A stretch of DNA of 64,000 bases from Actinoallomurus sp963736325 (lineage in GTDB: Bacteria > Actinomycetota > Actinomycetes > Streptosporangiales > Streptosporangiaceae), in NCBI GenBank assembly GCA_963736325.1, contig CAVTOG010000010.1, positions 310,001 to 374,000 of the forward strand. The letters are read 5' to 3'. Below the pieces are notes generated by a model, which did not search any database, was not told the DNA's origin, and was given only the letters and a program-made list of their open reading frames with translations. A program made the position numbers and the translations under genes. Positions 28,107-38,700 of the stretch are shown piece after piece. Position 1 is the stretch's first letter. Each line of letters starts with the position of its first letter.

Positions 28107-31100
28107 TCACTGGCGGCCGAACTCCTTGTGCAGGAGTGAGAGCATCTCGTCCGCGCTGGCCGAGTCCAGATCGCCGCCCTTCGCGGGCACGTCGTCGTTC
28201 TCGTCGGTCATCCGGTCGGCGAGGCGCCGCAGACGCTGGGCGATGGGCCCGAGCGCCGTCCGGTGTTCGCTGTCCTTTCGCAGTTCCGCCAGTGCCTCTT
28301 CCATCGCGTCGAGATCGGTGTGGACGGTGTCCGGGGTGGCCGCCGGGAACAGCTCGTGGTGCAGGTGCCCGGCGAGCGCGGTCGCCGTCGGGTGGTCGAA
28401 CACCAGCGTCGCCGGCAGGGCCAGCCCGGTGGCCGGGGCCAGCCGGTTGCGCAGGTCCACGGCGGTCACCGAGTCGAAGCCCAGATCGCGGAAGGACTTG
28501 TCCGCGGGCAGGGCCTCGTCCTTTCGATAACCTAGGGCGGCCCCGGCTTGGGTAGTCACCAGTCGTAGTAGGTGTTCCCCTCGTTCCGCGCGGGTTAGGC
28601 TGGCCAGTTCGTCGGCGAGCCCGGGTCCGGCGACCGGGTCGGGCAGCGCCGCGACGGCCTCCGGGATCTCCTGCAGCAGCGGCCTCGCCCGTGCGGCGGT
28701 GAAGGTCTCGGCGAACCTCGGCCAGTCCACGTCGGCGACGGCGACGAAGGTCTCGTCCGCGTCGAGCGCGTCGCCCAGCACGCCCAGTGAGTCCTCCGGC
28801 GCCATGGGCCTGACGCCGAAACGGGAGAGCTCGCGTGCCGCGTCGCCGGTGGCCATACCGACCTCGTCCCAGGCGCCCCAGGCGACGGACAGCGCGTGAT
28901 GGCCGCGTGCCCGGCGGGCCTCGGCGAAGCCGTCGAGGTAGGCGTTGGCGGCGGCGTAGGCGCTCTGGCCCGCGCTCCCCCACACGCCCGCGTTGGAGGA
29001 GAACGCGACGAACTCGGCGAGCTCGCCGCCGAAGACCTCCTCCAGGTTCAGCGCGCCCGCGACCTTCGCGGCGCACACGCGCGGCCAGTCCGCGAGATCG
29101 GTCCGCTCGACCGGGACGCTGTCCACGACCCCGGCCGCGTGGTACACCGACCGCACGGACAGCCCGCGTGCCAGGAGGTCGTCCCGCAGCGCGGCCACGG
29201 CGGCCGGGTCGGTGACGTCACAGGCGATCGACTCGACGCGGACGTCGAGCTCGTCACGCAGGGCGCTCGCCGACTCCGAACGCTCCGCGGAGCGGCTCAC
29301 CAGCACGATCTCGGTCTCACCACGCGTCGCCAGCCAGCGGGCGAGCCGGATGCCGATCCCGCCGGTGCCGCCGGTCACGAGCACGGCGCCCTCGCCCGGC
29401 CGGTCACGTACGGCCTCCGCGGCGGCCCGGTCGCGTACGAGGCGGCGTGCGAACACGCGCGACTTCCGCACGGCCAGCTGGTCTTCGGTGCCGGCGGCCC
29501 GCAGGGCCAAGATGAGATGCTTCGCGGACTGCTCGTCCGGCTCCGGCGGGAGGTCGATGAGGCCGCCCCAGCCGCGCGGGTGTTCCAGGCCGATCACGCG
29601 GCCGAGCCCCCACAGCCCGGACTGCACCGGATCCACGGTGTCGTCCGGCAACGCGGCCACGGCGTCGCGGGTGACGCACCACAGCGGTGCCTCGACGCCC
29701 CGGTCCCAGAGGGCCTGCGCCAGCAGGATCGTCGAGCTCCAGGCGCTCGCGACGCCCGAGCCCGCCCAGTCCGGCGCCGCGCCGAGGAGCGAGACGACGG
29801 CGCCGGCCTCTCCGTCCGGCAGGCTCTTGAGGAGGCCGACGCGATCGGTGTCCGGGCCGACCTCGACCTCGGCGACGTCGCCGTCGGCGCGGAGCGCGTT
29901 CAGCACGGCGTCGATCCACGTGCGGTCGCCGCCGACCGGGACCACGGCCCAGCGGCTCACCGGCCCGCCGGGAGCCGGCTCGGGCTCGACCGCCTTCCAG
30001 CTCACGCGGTAGCGCCAGTCGTCGGTGGCCGGCCCGGCGGTCAGGGCCGCGGCGACCGGCTCGGCCCAGTAGTCGCGGTGCTCGAAGGCGTAGGTCGGCA
30101 GCGGGATCCGGCGTGCCCCCTCGAACGCGGCGGCCCAGCGTACGTCGACGCCCCCGACCCAGAGTTCGGCGGCGGACCGCAGGAACCGTGCGCGCCCGCC
30201 GTCGTCGCGCCGCAGCGTGCCGGCGATCACGGCGTCCCGCGCGGCGGGAGTGTCGGAGATGGCCATCGTCAGGACCGGGTGCGCGCTGATCTCGACGAAA
30301 CAGCCGAAGCCCTGCCCGGCCAGGTCGGCGATCGCGTCGCCGAAGCCGACGCGCTCGCGCATGTTGCGGAACCAGTACTCGGCGTCGAGCCGTGTCCCGT
30401 CGAGCGTGCCGCCGGTCACGGTGGAGTGGAAGGTGACGTCGCCCGCACGCGGCCGGAGGCCGGCCAGGGCGGCGACGAGCTCGTCGCGGATGGGGGCGAC
30501 CTGCGGCGAGTGGGAGGCGTAGTCGACCGGCACCATGCGGGCGCGCAGCCCGGCCTCCTCACAGCGAGCGGCCGCGGCCTCCAGCTCGGCGACGGTTCCG
30601 GACAGGACGGTGGACGTCGGGCCGTTGACGGCCGCCACGTTCACGCCCTCCAGCAGCGGTTCGAGGTCCGCGAGTCCCGCCTGGACCGACAGCATGCCGC
30701 CCGAGCCGGCCAGCCCGGTCAGCAGCCGCGACCGCGTGACGGCCACGTTCAGGGCCTCCTCCAGGGTCAGGACGCCGGCGACACAGGCGGCGGCGACCTC
30801 TCCCTGTGAGTGCCCGAGAACCACGTCCGGCCGTACGCCGTAGGCGTCCCACAGCCGCGCCAGGGAGATCATCACGGCGCACAGTGCGGGCTGCACCACG
30901 TCGACGCGCTCCAGCTCGGCGGCCTGCGGCGTGCCGGCCTCGGCGTGCAGGACGTCGCGCAGCGACCAGTCCGTGAGCCCGTCGAGGACGGCGGCGCACT
31001 CGTCCATCGCCTCGCCGAACACCGGCGAGGACGCCCAGAGTTCGCGGCCCATGCCGGCCCACTGCGACCCCTGGCCGGGGAAGACGAACACGACCCCGGT

Positions 31101-32696
31101 CTGGTCACGCGCGGTCCCGGTCACCGCGTCGCCGACGTCGGCGAGCATCGCGCCTGGGTCGGTCCCGATGAGGACGGCGCGCTCCTCCAGCGCGGCGCGC
31201 GTGGTGGCGAGCGACCAGCCGATGTCGGCCGGGGAGGCGTTCTCGGCGGCCACGGCGAGCCGCCGCGCCTGCCGCGCGAGACCGCCCGGCCCGCGGGCCG
31301 AGAGCACCCACGGCACCACGGTGTCCCGCGTTTCCCCCGCCGGCTCTCGTACGAGCGCCGGGCCCTGCTCCAGGATGACGTGCGCGTTGGTACCGCTGAC
31401 GCCGAAGGAGGAGACCCCGGCGCGGCGCGGACGGTCGCCGGAGGGCCACGGCCGCGCCTCGTCGAGCAGCCGTACCCCGCCGGCGGACCAGTCGACGTGC
31501 GAGGAGGGCTCGTCGGCGTGCAGCGTCTTCGGCAGCACGCCGTTCCGCATCGCCTCGACCATCTTGAGCAGGCCCGCGACGCCCGCGGCGGCCTGTGTGT
31601 GGCCCAGGTTGGACTTGACCGAGCCGAGCCACAGCGGGCGGTCGTCGTCACGGCCCTGGCCGTACGTCGCCAGCAGCGCCTGCGCCTCGATCGGGTCGCC
31701 CAGCTTCGTCCCGGTGCCGTGGGCCTCCACGACGTCCACGTCGGCGGGGGTCAGCCCCGCGTCGGCGAGCGCCTGCCGGATGACCCGCTGCTGTGCCGGT
31801 CCGTTCGGCGCGGTGAGCCCGTTCGAGGCACCGTCCTGGTTGACCGCGGTGCCGCGGACGACGGCGAGCACCTCGTGCCCGGCGCGCTCGGCGTCGGAGA
31901 GGCGCTCGACGACGAGCACTCCCACGCCCTCGCCCCAGCCCGTGCCGTCGGCGCCGTCGCCGAACGCCTTGCAGCGTCCGTCCGGGGCGAGCCCGCCCTG
32001 CCTGCCGAACTCGACGAACATGTCGTCGCTGGCCATGATGGTCGCGCCGCCGACCAGGGCGAGCGAGCACTCGCCACGGCGCAGGGCGTTCGCCGCCAGG
32101 TGCAGCGCGACCAGCGAGGACGAGCACGCCGTGTCCATCGTCACCGCCGCGCCCTCCAGCCCGAGCGCGTACGCCACACGGCCCGACAGCACCGCCGGGG
32201 CGTTGCCCGTGGCGAGCAGGCCCTCCAGCTCCGGTGCTCCTCGCACCCGCTGCGCGTAGTCGTGCAGGCTCGACCCGAAGTAGACGGCGGTCGCGGACCC
32301 CTTGAGCGACAGCGGGTCGATGCCCGCCTGCTCCAGCGCCTCCCACGCGCACTCGAGCCCGAGCCGCTGCTGCGGGTCCATCGCGAGCGCCTCGCGCGGC
32401 GAGATCCCGAAGAATCCGGCGTCGAAGCCGCCCGCGCGGTCCAGGAACACTCCCGGCCCGGCGCCCGCGCGCCAGCCGCGGTCGGCCGGCGCCGCCGTGA
32501 CGGCGTCGGCCTCGCGTGCCACGAGGTCCCAGAGACCGGCCGCGGAGTTCACCCCGCCGCCGAAGCGGCAGCCGGTGCCGACGATGACGACGGGCTCGTC
32601 CTTGGCGGGCACCATGTCTTCGGTCAGTTTGCGCAGCCGCTCGTTCTCCCGCAGCGCCGAACGCAGCGCCTCGACAAGTTTCGCGGAGTCACTCAT
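28107..32696 (-). CDS. Type I modular PKS, extension module 5
   Basis: This is a single-module polyketide synthase of 1529 residues: docking helix, KS, AT, KR, ACP, docking tail. The start is ATG at 32696, with GAGGAGG about 9 bases upstream inside the 13-bp gap after the preceding gene. The N-terminus (MSDSAKLVEALRSALRENER) differs from the docking helices of the module 3 and module 8 genes. The KS spans residues about 35-455. The AT (about 540-870) has GHSQGEVAAACVAG and DYASH, so methylmalonyl is predicted. The KR (Rossmann near residue 1105) has AFSSNAGVWGSAGQSAYAA and no LDD, so it is A-type. The ACP has GFDSVTAVDLRN near residue 1411. The tail ends SASADEMLSLLHKEFGRQ. Predicted outcome: C-methyl plus hydroxyl. 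Confidence 0.95.
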   Translation of the reverse strand: MSDSAKLVEALRSALRENERLRKLTEDMVPAKDEPVVIVGTGCRFGGGVNSAAGLWDLVAREADAVTAAPADRGWRAGAGPGVFLDRAGGFDAGFFGISPREALAMDPQQRLGLECAWEALEQAGIDPLSLKGSATAVYFGSSLHDYAQRVRGAPELEGLLATGNAPAVLSGRVAYALGLEGAAVTMDTACSSSLVALHLAANALRRGECSLALVGGATIMASDDMFVEFGRQGGLAPDGRCKAFGDGADGTGWGEGVGVLVVERLSDAERAGHEVLAVVRGTAVNQDGASNGLTAPNGPAQQRVIRQALADAGLTPADVDVVEAHGTGTKLGDPIEAQALLATYGQGRDDDRPLWLGSVKSNLGHTQAAAGVAGLLKMVEAMRNGVLPKTLHADEPSSHVDWSAGGVRLLDEARPWPSGDRPRRAGVSSFGVSGTNAHVILEQGPALVREPAGETRDTVVPWVLSARGPGGLARQARRLAVAAENASPADIGWSLATTRAALEERAVLIGTDPGAMLADVGDAVTGTARDQTGVVFVFPGQGSQWAGMGRELWASSPVFGEAMDECAAVLDGLTDWSLRDVLHAEAGTPQAAELERVDVVQPALCAVMISLARLWDAYGVRPDVVLGHSQGEVAAACVAGVLTLEEALNVAVTRSRLLTGLAGSGGMLSVQAGLADLEPLLEGVNVAAVNGPTSTVLSGTVAELEAAAARCEEAGLRARMVPVDYASHSPQVAPIRDELVAALAGLRPRAGDVTFHSTVTGGTLDGTRLDAEYWFRNMRERVGFGDAIADLAGQGFGCFVEISAHPVLTMAISDTPAARDAVIAGTLRRDDGGRARFLRSAAELWVGGVDVRWAAAFEGARRIPLPTYAFEHRDYWAEPVAAALTAGPATDDWRYRVSWKAVEPEPAPGGPVSRWAVVPVGGDRTWIDAVLNALRADGDVAEVEVGPDTDRVGLLKSLPDGEAGAVVSLLGAAPDWAGSGVASAWSSTILLAQALWDRGVEAPLWCVTRDAVAALPDDTVDPVQSGLWGLGRVIGLEHPRGWGGLIDLPPEPDEQSAKHLILALRAAGTEDQLAVRKSRVFARRLVRDRAAAEAVRDRPGEGAVLVTGGTGGIGIRLARWLATRGETEIVLVSRSAERSESASALRDELDVRVESIACDVTDPAAVAALRDDLLARGLSVRSVYHAAGVVDSVPVERTDLADWPRVCAAKVAGALNLEEVFGGELAEFVAFSSNAGVWGSAGQSAYAAANAYLDGFAEARRARGHHALSVAWGAWDEVGMATGDAARELSRFGVRPMAPEDSLGVLGDALDADETFVAVADVDWPRFAETFTAARARPLLQEIPEAVAALPDPVAGPGLADELASLTRAERGEHLLRLVTTQAGAALGYRKDEALPADKSFRDLGFDSVTAVDLRNRLAPATGLALPATLVFDHPTATALAGHLHHELFPAATPDTVHTDLDAMEEALAELRKDSEHRTALGPIAQRLRRLADRMTDENDDVPAKGGDLDSASADEMLSLLHKEFGRQ
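28518..28600 (-). other. Rare-codon island inside the module 5 ACP
   Basis: In this stretch the gene uses CTA four times, CGA three times, and ACT, CAA, GGT and TAT, all of which are rare in the neighbouring modules, where CTG/CTC, CGC/CGG and ACC/ACG dominate. The encoded protein is ordinary ACP helix 1 (LLRLVTTQAGAALGY). The 25 bases at 28541-28565 nearly match the spacer at 18175-18198. It may be a recombination patch from different DNA or a nucleotide-level constraint. Confidence 0.6.
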
Positions 32697-32709
32697 CGTT
32701 CATGCCTCC

Positions 32710-35700
32710 TCATCGCTCGTCTCCGAGTGCCAGGCGGATCAGGTCTTCGGCGTTCATCGACTCGAACTCGTCATCCAGGGTCGGCTCGGTGTCGCCACCG
32801 GAGTCCCCGCCCATGCGCAGGAGGACGTCGTAGAGCCCCGCGTCACGCAGCTTCTGCAGCGGAATGGACGTGAGCACGCCGCGTACGGCCTCGTCCTCGG
32901 CCGGCTCGGCCTCGGTCTCCGGCGTGAGCAGCCGGTTGAGCTCGTCGGCGAGATCGGCCGGTGTCGGGAAGTCGAACACCAGCGTCGCCGGCAGTTCCAG
33001 GCCGGTGGCGGCGGTGATCTGGTTCCGCAGCTCGACCGCGGTCAGCGAGTCGAACCCGAGGTCGCTGAACCGCTGCCGGGGCCCGACCGCGTCCGGCGAG
33101 CCGTACGCGAGCACACTCGCGACGGTGGCCCGCACCCGCTGGAGCAGGACGCGCTCCCGCTCGGCGGGCCGGAGCTCGGCCAGCGACGGCAGCGCCGACG
33201 GGTCCTCCGCCGCCGTACGCGCCGCCGGTGCCTCCAGGTTCTCGAACAGCCGGCTGGGCCGCGACGCGGTGACGTGCGCCACGAACCGTGACCAGTCCAG
33301 GTCCACGACGGTCACGGCGTTCTCGCCGGAGTCCAGCACCTGCCGGAGAGCCTTGAGCGCCTGGTCCGGGCGCAGCGCGCTCATGCCGGCGCGGGCCATG
33401 CGCCGGGTGACGGCGGCGTCCGCGGCCATCCCGCCGTCGGCCCAGGGGCCCCAGGCGATCGTGCCGGCGTGCATCCCGTTCTCCTGCCGGTGGCGGGCGA
33501 GCGCGTCGAGGTAGGCGTTGGCGGCGGCGTAGTTGGCCTGGCCCGCGTTGCCCCAGACCGCGGCGACCGAGGAGAACATCACGAAGCGGTCGAGCCCGTC
33601 GGTGAGGCGGTGGAGGTTCCACGCTCCGGCGGCCTTGGGCGCGAGCACCTTCTCCAGCTGCTCCGGGGTCATCGCGTCCACGACACCGTCGTCGAGCACG
33701 CCCGCCGCGTGGATCACGGCGCTGAGCGGAAGGTTCTCAGGGATCTCGTCGAGCACCTCGCGCAGGCGTGTCTCGTCGGCGACGTCGCAGCGTGCGACGG
33801 TGACCTCGGTGCGCTCGCGCAGTTCGGCCACCCAGCCGGCCTCGGTTCCGCTCCGGCTGAGCAGGAGGATGTGCTCGGCGCCCCGCTCCGCGAGCCAGCG
33901 CGCGACCTGCGCGCCGAGGGCCCCGGTGCCGCCGGACACCAGTACGGTGCCGCGTGGCTGCCAGGGTTCGGCGACGCTCGGGGCCTTGCGCCGTACGAGC
34001 CTCGGGACGAAGGTCGTGTTCGCGCGGATGACCAGCTGGTCCTCGGCGTCCGGGGAGGTCAGCAGGGTGCAGAGCCGTTCCAGCTGGAATCCGGCCGGCA
34101 CGTCGGGCAGGTCCACCAGGCCGCCCCAGCGCTGGGGGGCCTCCAGGGCGGCCGAGCGTCCGAAGCCCCAGAGCGGTGCGCGGCCCGGGTCGGCGGGGTC
34201 GCCGCCGAAGCCGATGGCCTCGCGGGTGACGCACCAGAGCGGTGCGATGACGCCAGCGTCGCCGAGCGCCTGGAACAGCACCAGCGTCGCGGTCAGCAGG
34301 GGTACGTCGGGGGCGGCGTCACGGTCGCGGGAACCGGCGAGCAACGACAACACTCCGTCGAACTCACCGCCCAGGTCCGTGATCCGGCCGGCCAGCGCGT
34401 CCCGCGTGTCTCCGGGCTCCACCGTCAGGGTCTCGGTGTGCATTCCGCGCTCGGTCATCGTGCGGAGCAGGCGCGCCTCCAGCCGATGGTCCTCGCCGAG
34501 GACGACGAGCCACCGGCCGCCGGTCTCTCCGGGCGACGGGTCCGTGGTGACCCATTCGGTGCCGTACCGCAGGCCGTCGAGCACGGCGTCGTCCTCGCGC
34601 CGTCGCCGCCACCCCGACAGCGCGGGCAGCAGGATCTCCAGGCCGGAGGTGTCCTCGATGCCCAGCTCGCTGGCGAGATGCCCGGCGTCGAGGCGGTGCA
34701 CGGCCTCCCAGAACGGCTCGTCCGCGGCCGGCCGCTCCTCGGGCGCGGCAGGCGCCAGCCAGAACCGCTCGCGGCCGAACGCGTAGGTGGGCAGGTCGAC
34801 GCGGCGCGCGCCGAGCCCGTCGAAGACCGCTCTCCAGTCGACGTTGGCGCCGCTCACCCACAGGCGGCCGACCCCCGTCAGGACCCCGCGCTCCTCGCTG
34901 AGCCTGTCGCGTGCCAGCGGCGCGACCGCGACGCCGCCGATCTCGTGGATCAGGGACGAGAGCACCGGGCGCGGCCCGATCTCGACGACCGCGTCCACGC
35001 CGTGGTCGACCATGGCCTTGACGCCGTCGGCGAAGCGGACCGCCTGGCGGACGTGCCGCACCCAGTACTCGGGTTCGGTCAGGTCCGCGCCCGCCGGCCG
35101 GCCCGTCACGTTCGAGATCACCGGCATCACCGGGTGGTGGTACGTCAGGCTCTCGGCCACCTGGCGGAAGTCCGCCAGCATCGGATCCATCAGCGGCGAG
35201 TGGAACGCGTGGCTCACCGTCAGCCGCTTGGTCTTGCGGCCCGGCAGCGCCGCCACCACGGCCTCGACCTCGGCCTCGACCCCGGACACCACGACCGCGC
35301 GCGGCCCGTTGACCGCCGCGATCGACACGCCGGGGGTGAGCAGCGGCGTCACCTCGTCCTCGGCCGCCTCCAGCGACACCATCGCGCCGCCTTCGGGCAG
35401 GGCGCCCATGAGACGACCGCGCGCCGCCACCAGGGCGCAGGCGTCCTCGATCGACCAGACACCCGCCACGTACGCGGCGGCGACCTCGCCGATGGAGTGC
35501 CCGACGAGGACCTCCGAGTCGACGCCCCACGACTCGATCAGGCAGTACAGCGCGACCTCGTAGGCGAACAGCGCGGGCTGGGTGAGCTCGGTGCGGTCCA
35601 GGGACTCACCGGTCCGCATCGCCTCGGCGACGTCCATGTCGAACTGCGCGCAGATCTCGTCGTAGGTCTCCGCGAACACCGGGAACCGGTCGTGCAGCTC

Positions 35701-38700
35701 CTGGCCCATGCCGGCGCGCTGCGAGCCCTGGCCGGAGAACACGATTCCGACCCGGCCCTCGCCCTCGGCGCGTCCGCGGATGTTCAGGTCACGCAGGCCC
35801 GCCCGCAGCTCGTCGCGGTCGGCGCCCACGACGACCGCGCGTTCGTCCAGCGAGGCACGCGTCGTGGCGAGGGACCAGCCGATGTCTACGGCCGAGCCCC
35901 GCGCCTCCGCGAGCCGGGCGGCCTGCCCGGCGATCCCCGCGTCGCTCTTCGCCGAGAACGGCCACGCGACGACCATGCCGTCGTCGGCGAACACGCTGCT
36001 CGGCACGGGCTCGGTGCCCTCTTCCAGGATGACGTGCGCGTTGGTGCCGCTGAGCCCGAAGGCGGACACGCCCGCGCGGCGCGGGCGGTCACGCTCCGGC
36101 CAGCCGCGCTCCTCGGTCAGCAGCTCGACCGCGCCGGCGTCCCAGTCGACGTGAGACGAGCGTGTCTCCGCGTGCAGGGTCTTCGGCAGGACGCCGTGCC
36201 GCATCGCCTGCACCATCTTGATGATCCCGGCCACCCCGGCCGCCGCCTGCGTGTGCCCGAGGTTGGACTTGAGCGAGCCCATCCACAGCGGGTCGTCCGC
36301 CGGGCGGCCCCTGCCGTACGTGGCGAGGAGCGCCTGGGCCTCGATCGGGTCGCCGAGCTTCGTCCCGGTGCCGTGCGCCTCGACCGCGTCGACGTCGGCG
36401 GTCCGCAGGCCGGCGTCGGCCAGCGCCCGCTCGATGACGCGCTGCTGCGCCGGGCCGTTCGGCGCGGTCAGGCCGTTGGAGGCGCCGTCCTGGTTCATCG
36501 CGGAGCCGCGGACGACGGCCAGCACGGGGTGCCCGAGCCGCTCGGCGTCCGAGAGCCGTTCGACGGCGATGATCCCGGCGCCCTCGGACCAGCCGGTGCC
36601 GTCGGCGTCGTCGGAGAACGCCTTGCACCGCCCGTCGGCGGCGAGCCCGCCCTGGCGGCCGAACTCGGCGAACGCGCCCGGCGTGGCCATCACCATCACG
36701 CCTCCGGCCAGCGCCAGCGTGCACTCGCCGCGCCGCAGGGCCTGCGCGGCCAGGTGCAGCGCGACCAGCGAGGACGAGCACGCGGTGTCGATCGACACCG
36801 CCGGGCCCTCCAGCCCGAGCACGTAGGCGATCCGGCCCGAGGCGACGCCCTGGGCGGAGCCGGTGAGCAGGTAGCCCTCGGCCTCTTCGGAGGGTTCGTG
36901 CAGCCGTGGCCCGTAGTCCTGGTGGCTCAGGCCCAGGAACACTCCCACGTCGGTGCCGCGCAGCGAGTCCGGGTCGACGCCGGCGCGCTCCAGGGCCTCC
37001 CACGAGCACTCGAGGACGAGGCGCTGCTGGGGGTCCATCGCCAGGGCCTCGCGCGGTGAGATGCCGAAGAACGCGGCGTCGAATTCGGCGGCGTCGTAGA
37101 GGAAACCGCCGGAGCCGGTCATCGCCGGGTCCCATCCGCGGTCGGCGGGGAACGGCCCGATGGCCTCCGCCCCGGACTCCACGAGCGACCACAACTGCTC
37201 GGGCGAGGTGACGCCGCCCGGCAGGCGGCACGCCATGCCGACGATCGCGATCGGTTCGTCGACGGACGTGGCGGCGACGGTGACGACCCGCGGGGCCGGC
37301 GCCGGCGCCAGGAGACCGAGGATGTGCTCGACGAGGCGTGCGGGCGTGGGGTGGTCGTAGATGACCGTGCTGCCGACCGGCAGCCCGGAGGCGGCACGGA
37401 GGCGGTCACGGAAGTCCACGGCGGTCAGCGAGTCGAAGCCCAGATCGCGGAAGGGCCGGTCCATCTGGACGGCGTCCGGGCCCGCGTAGCCGAGGACGGC
37501 GGCGACCTGCTCGCGCACCATCGCGGTGACCGCGCCGGGGCGCTCGTCATCGTGGAGCCCGGCGAGCGCGCTCTCACCGGCCGCGGAGGCCGGCTCCTCG
37601 TCTTCGTGGACCTGCTCGAACAGGGCCGCCAGGCCGACGATGTCGAACATCGCGACCATGCGCGGCCAGTCGACGTCCGCGACCACCGCGTGGGCCACGC
37701 CGTGGTCGACCGAACGCGCGAGCGCCGCGATCGCCGACCCGGGACGCATGAGGCGCAGGCCGCGGCTCATGAGCGTCTGGGCGGCGTCGCCCTCGGTGGC
37801 CATGCCGCCCTCCCCCCACGGGCCCCACGACACCGACGTCCCGGCGAGACCGAGACCGCGCCGCTCGGCGATGAGGCCGTCGAGGAAGGCGTTGCCGGCC
37901 GCGTACGCGGCCTGGCCGCTCGATCCCCAGACGCCGGAGATCGAGGAGAAGGTGACGAACAGCGCCGCGTCCGGGATCGCCTCGTGCAGGTTGCGCCCGC
38001 CGAGCACCTTGGCGCGTACGCCCCGGTCGAACGCCTCGCGGTCCAGGTCGGCGAAGGTGATGTCCTCGACGACTCCGGCGGCGTGCACGACGCCGCGCAG
38101 GTCGTCCAGGCCCGCGACGAGGTCACGTACGGCGTCCTGGTCGGCGACGTCGCAGGCGACGACCTCGATCTCGACGCCGGGGAGCGCGGCGGCCAGTTCC
38201 TCGACCGCCTCGCCGCGCCGCCCGGAACGCCCGGCGAGGACGAGACGCGCGACTCCGCGCTCGCCCAGCCAGCGTGCGACCCGGCCGCCGAGGACGCCCG
38301 TGCCTCCGGTCACCAGCACGGTGCCGCCCATGAGGTCCGGCTTCGCGGCCGTGCTCGTCATCCGCTGGGGGACGAGACGGCGGCCGTACGCCCCGGACGG
38401 GCGGACGGCCACCTCGTTCTCCCCGGCCGCCGCGACCACGTCGGCCACCCGCGGCCACGCGCCGTCACCCGTGATGTCGATCATGCCGCCCCAGGCGGCG
38501 GCGTGCTCCAGCCCGAACACCCGCCCGAGGCCCCAGAGCCCCGCCGAGGCAGCCGAGACGGTGTCGCCGTCCTCCGCGGCCACGGCCTCGCGGGTCACGA
38601 TCCACAGCGGCGCCTCGACCTCCGAACCGGTCAGGCCCTGGCCGAGGACGACGAGCTCCCACAGCGCCTCCGCCGGGTCGCCCGCGCCGCCGAGCAGCGC

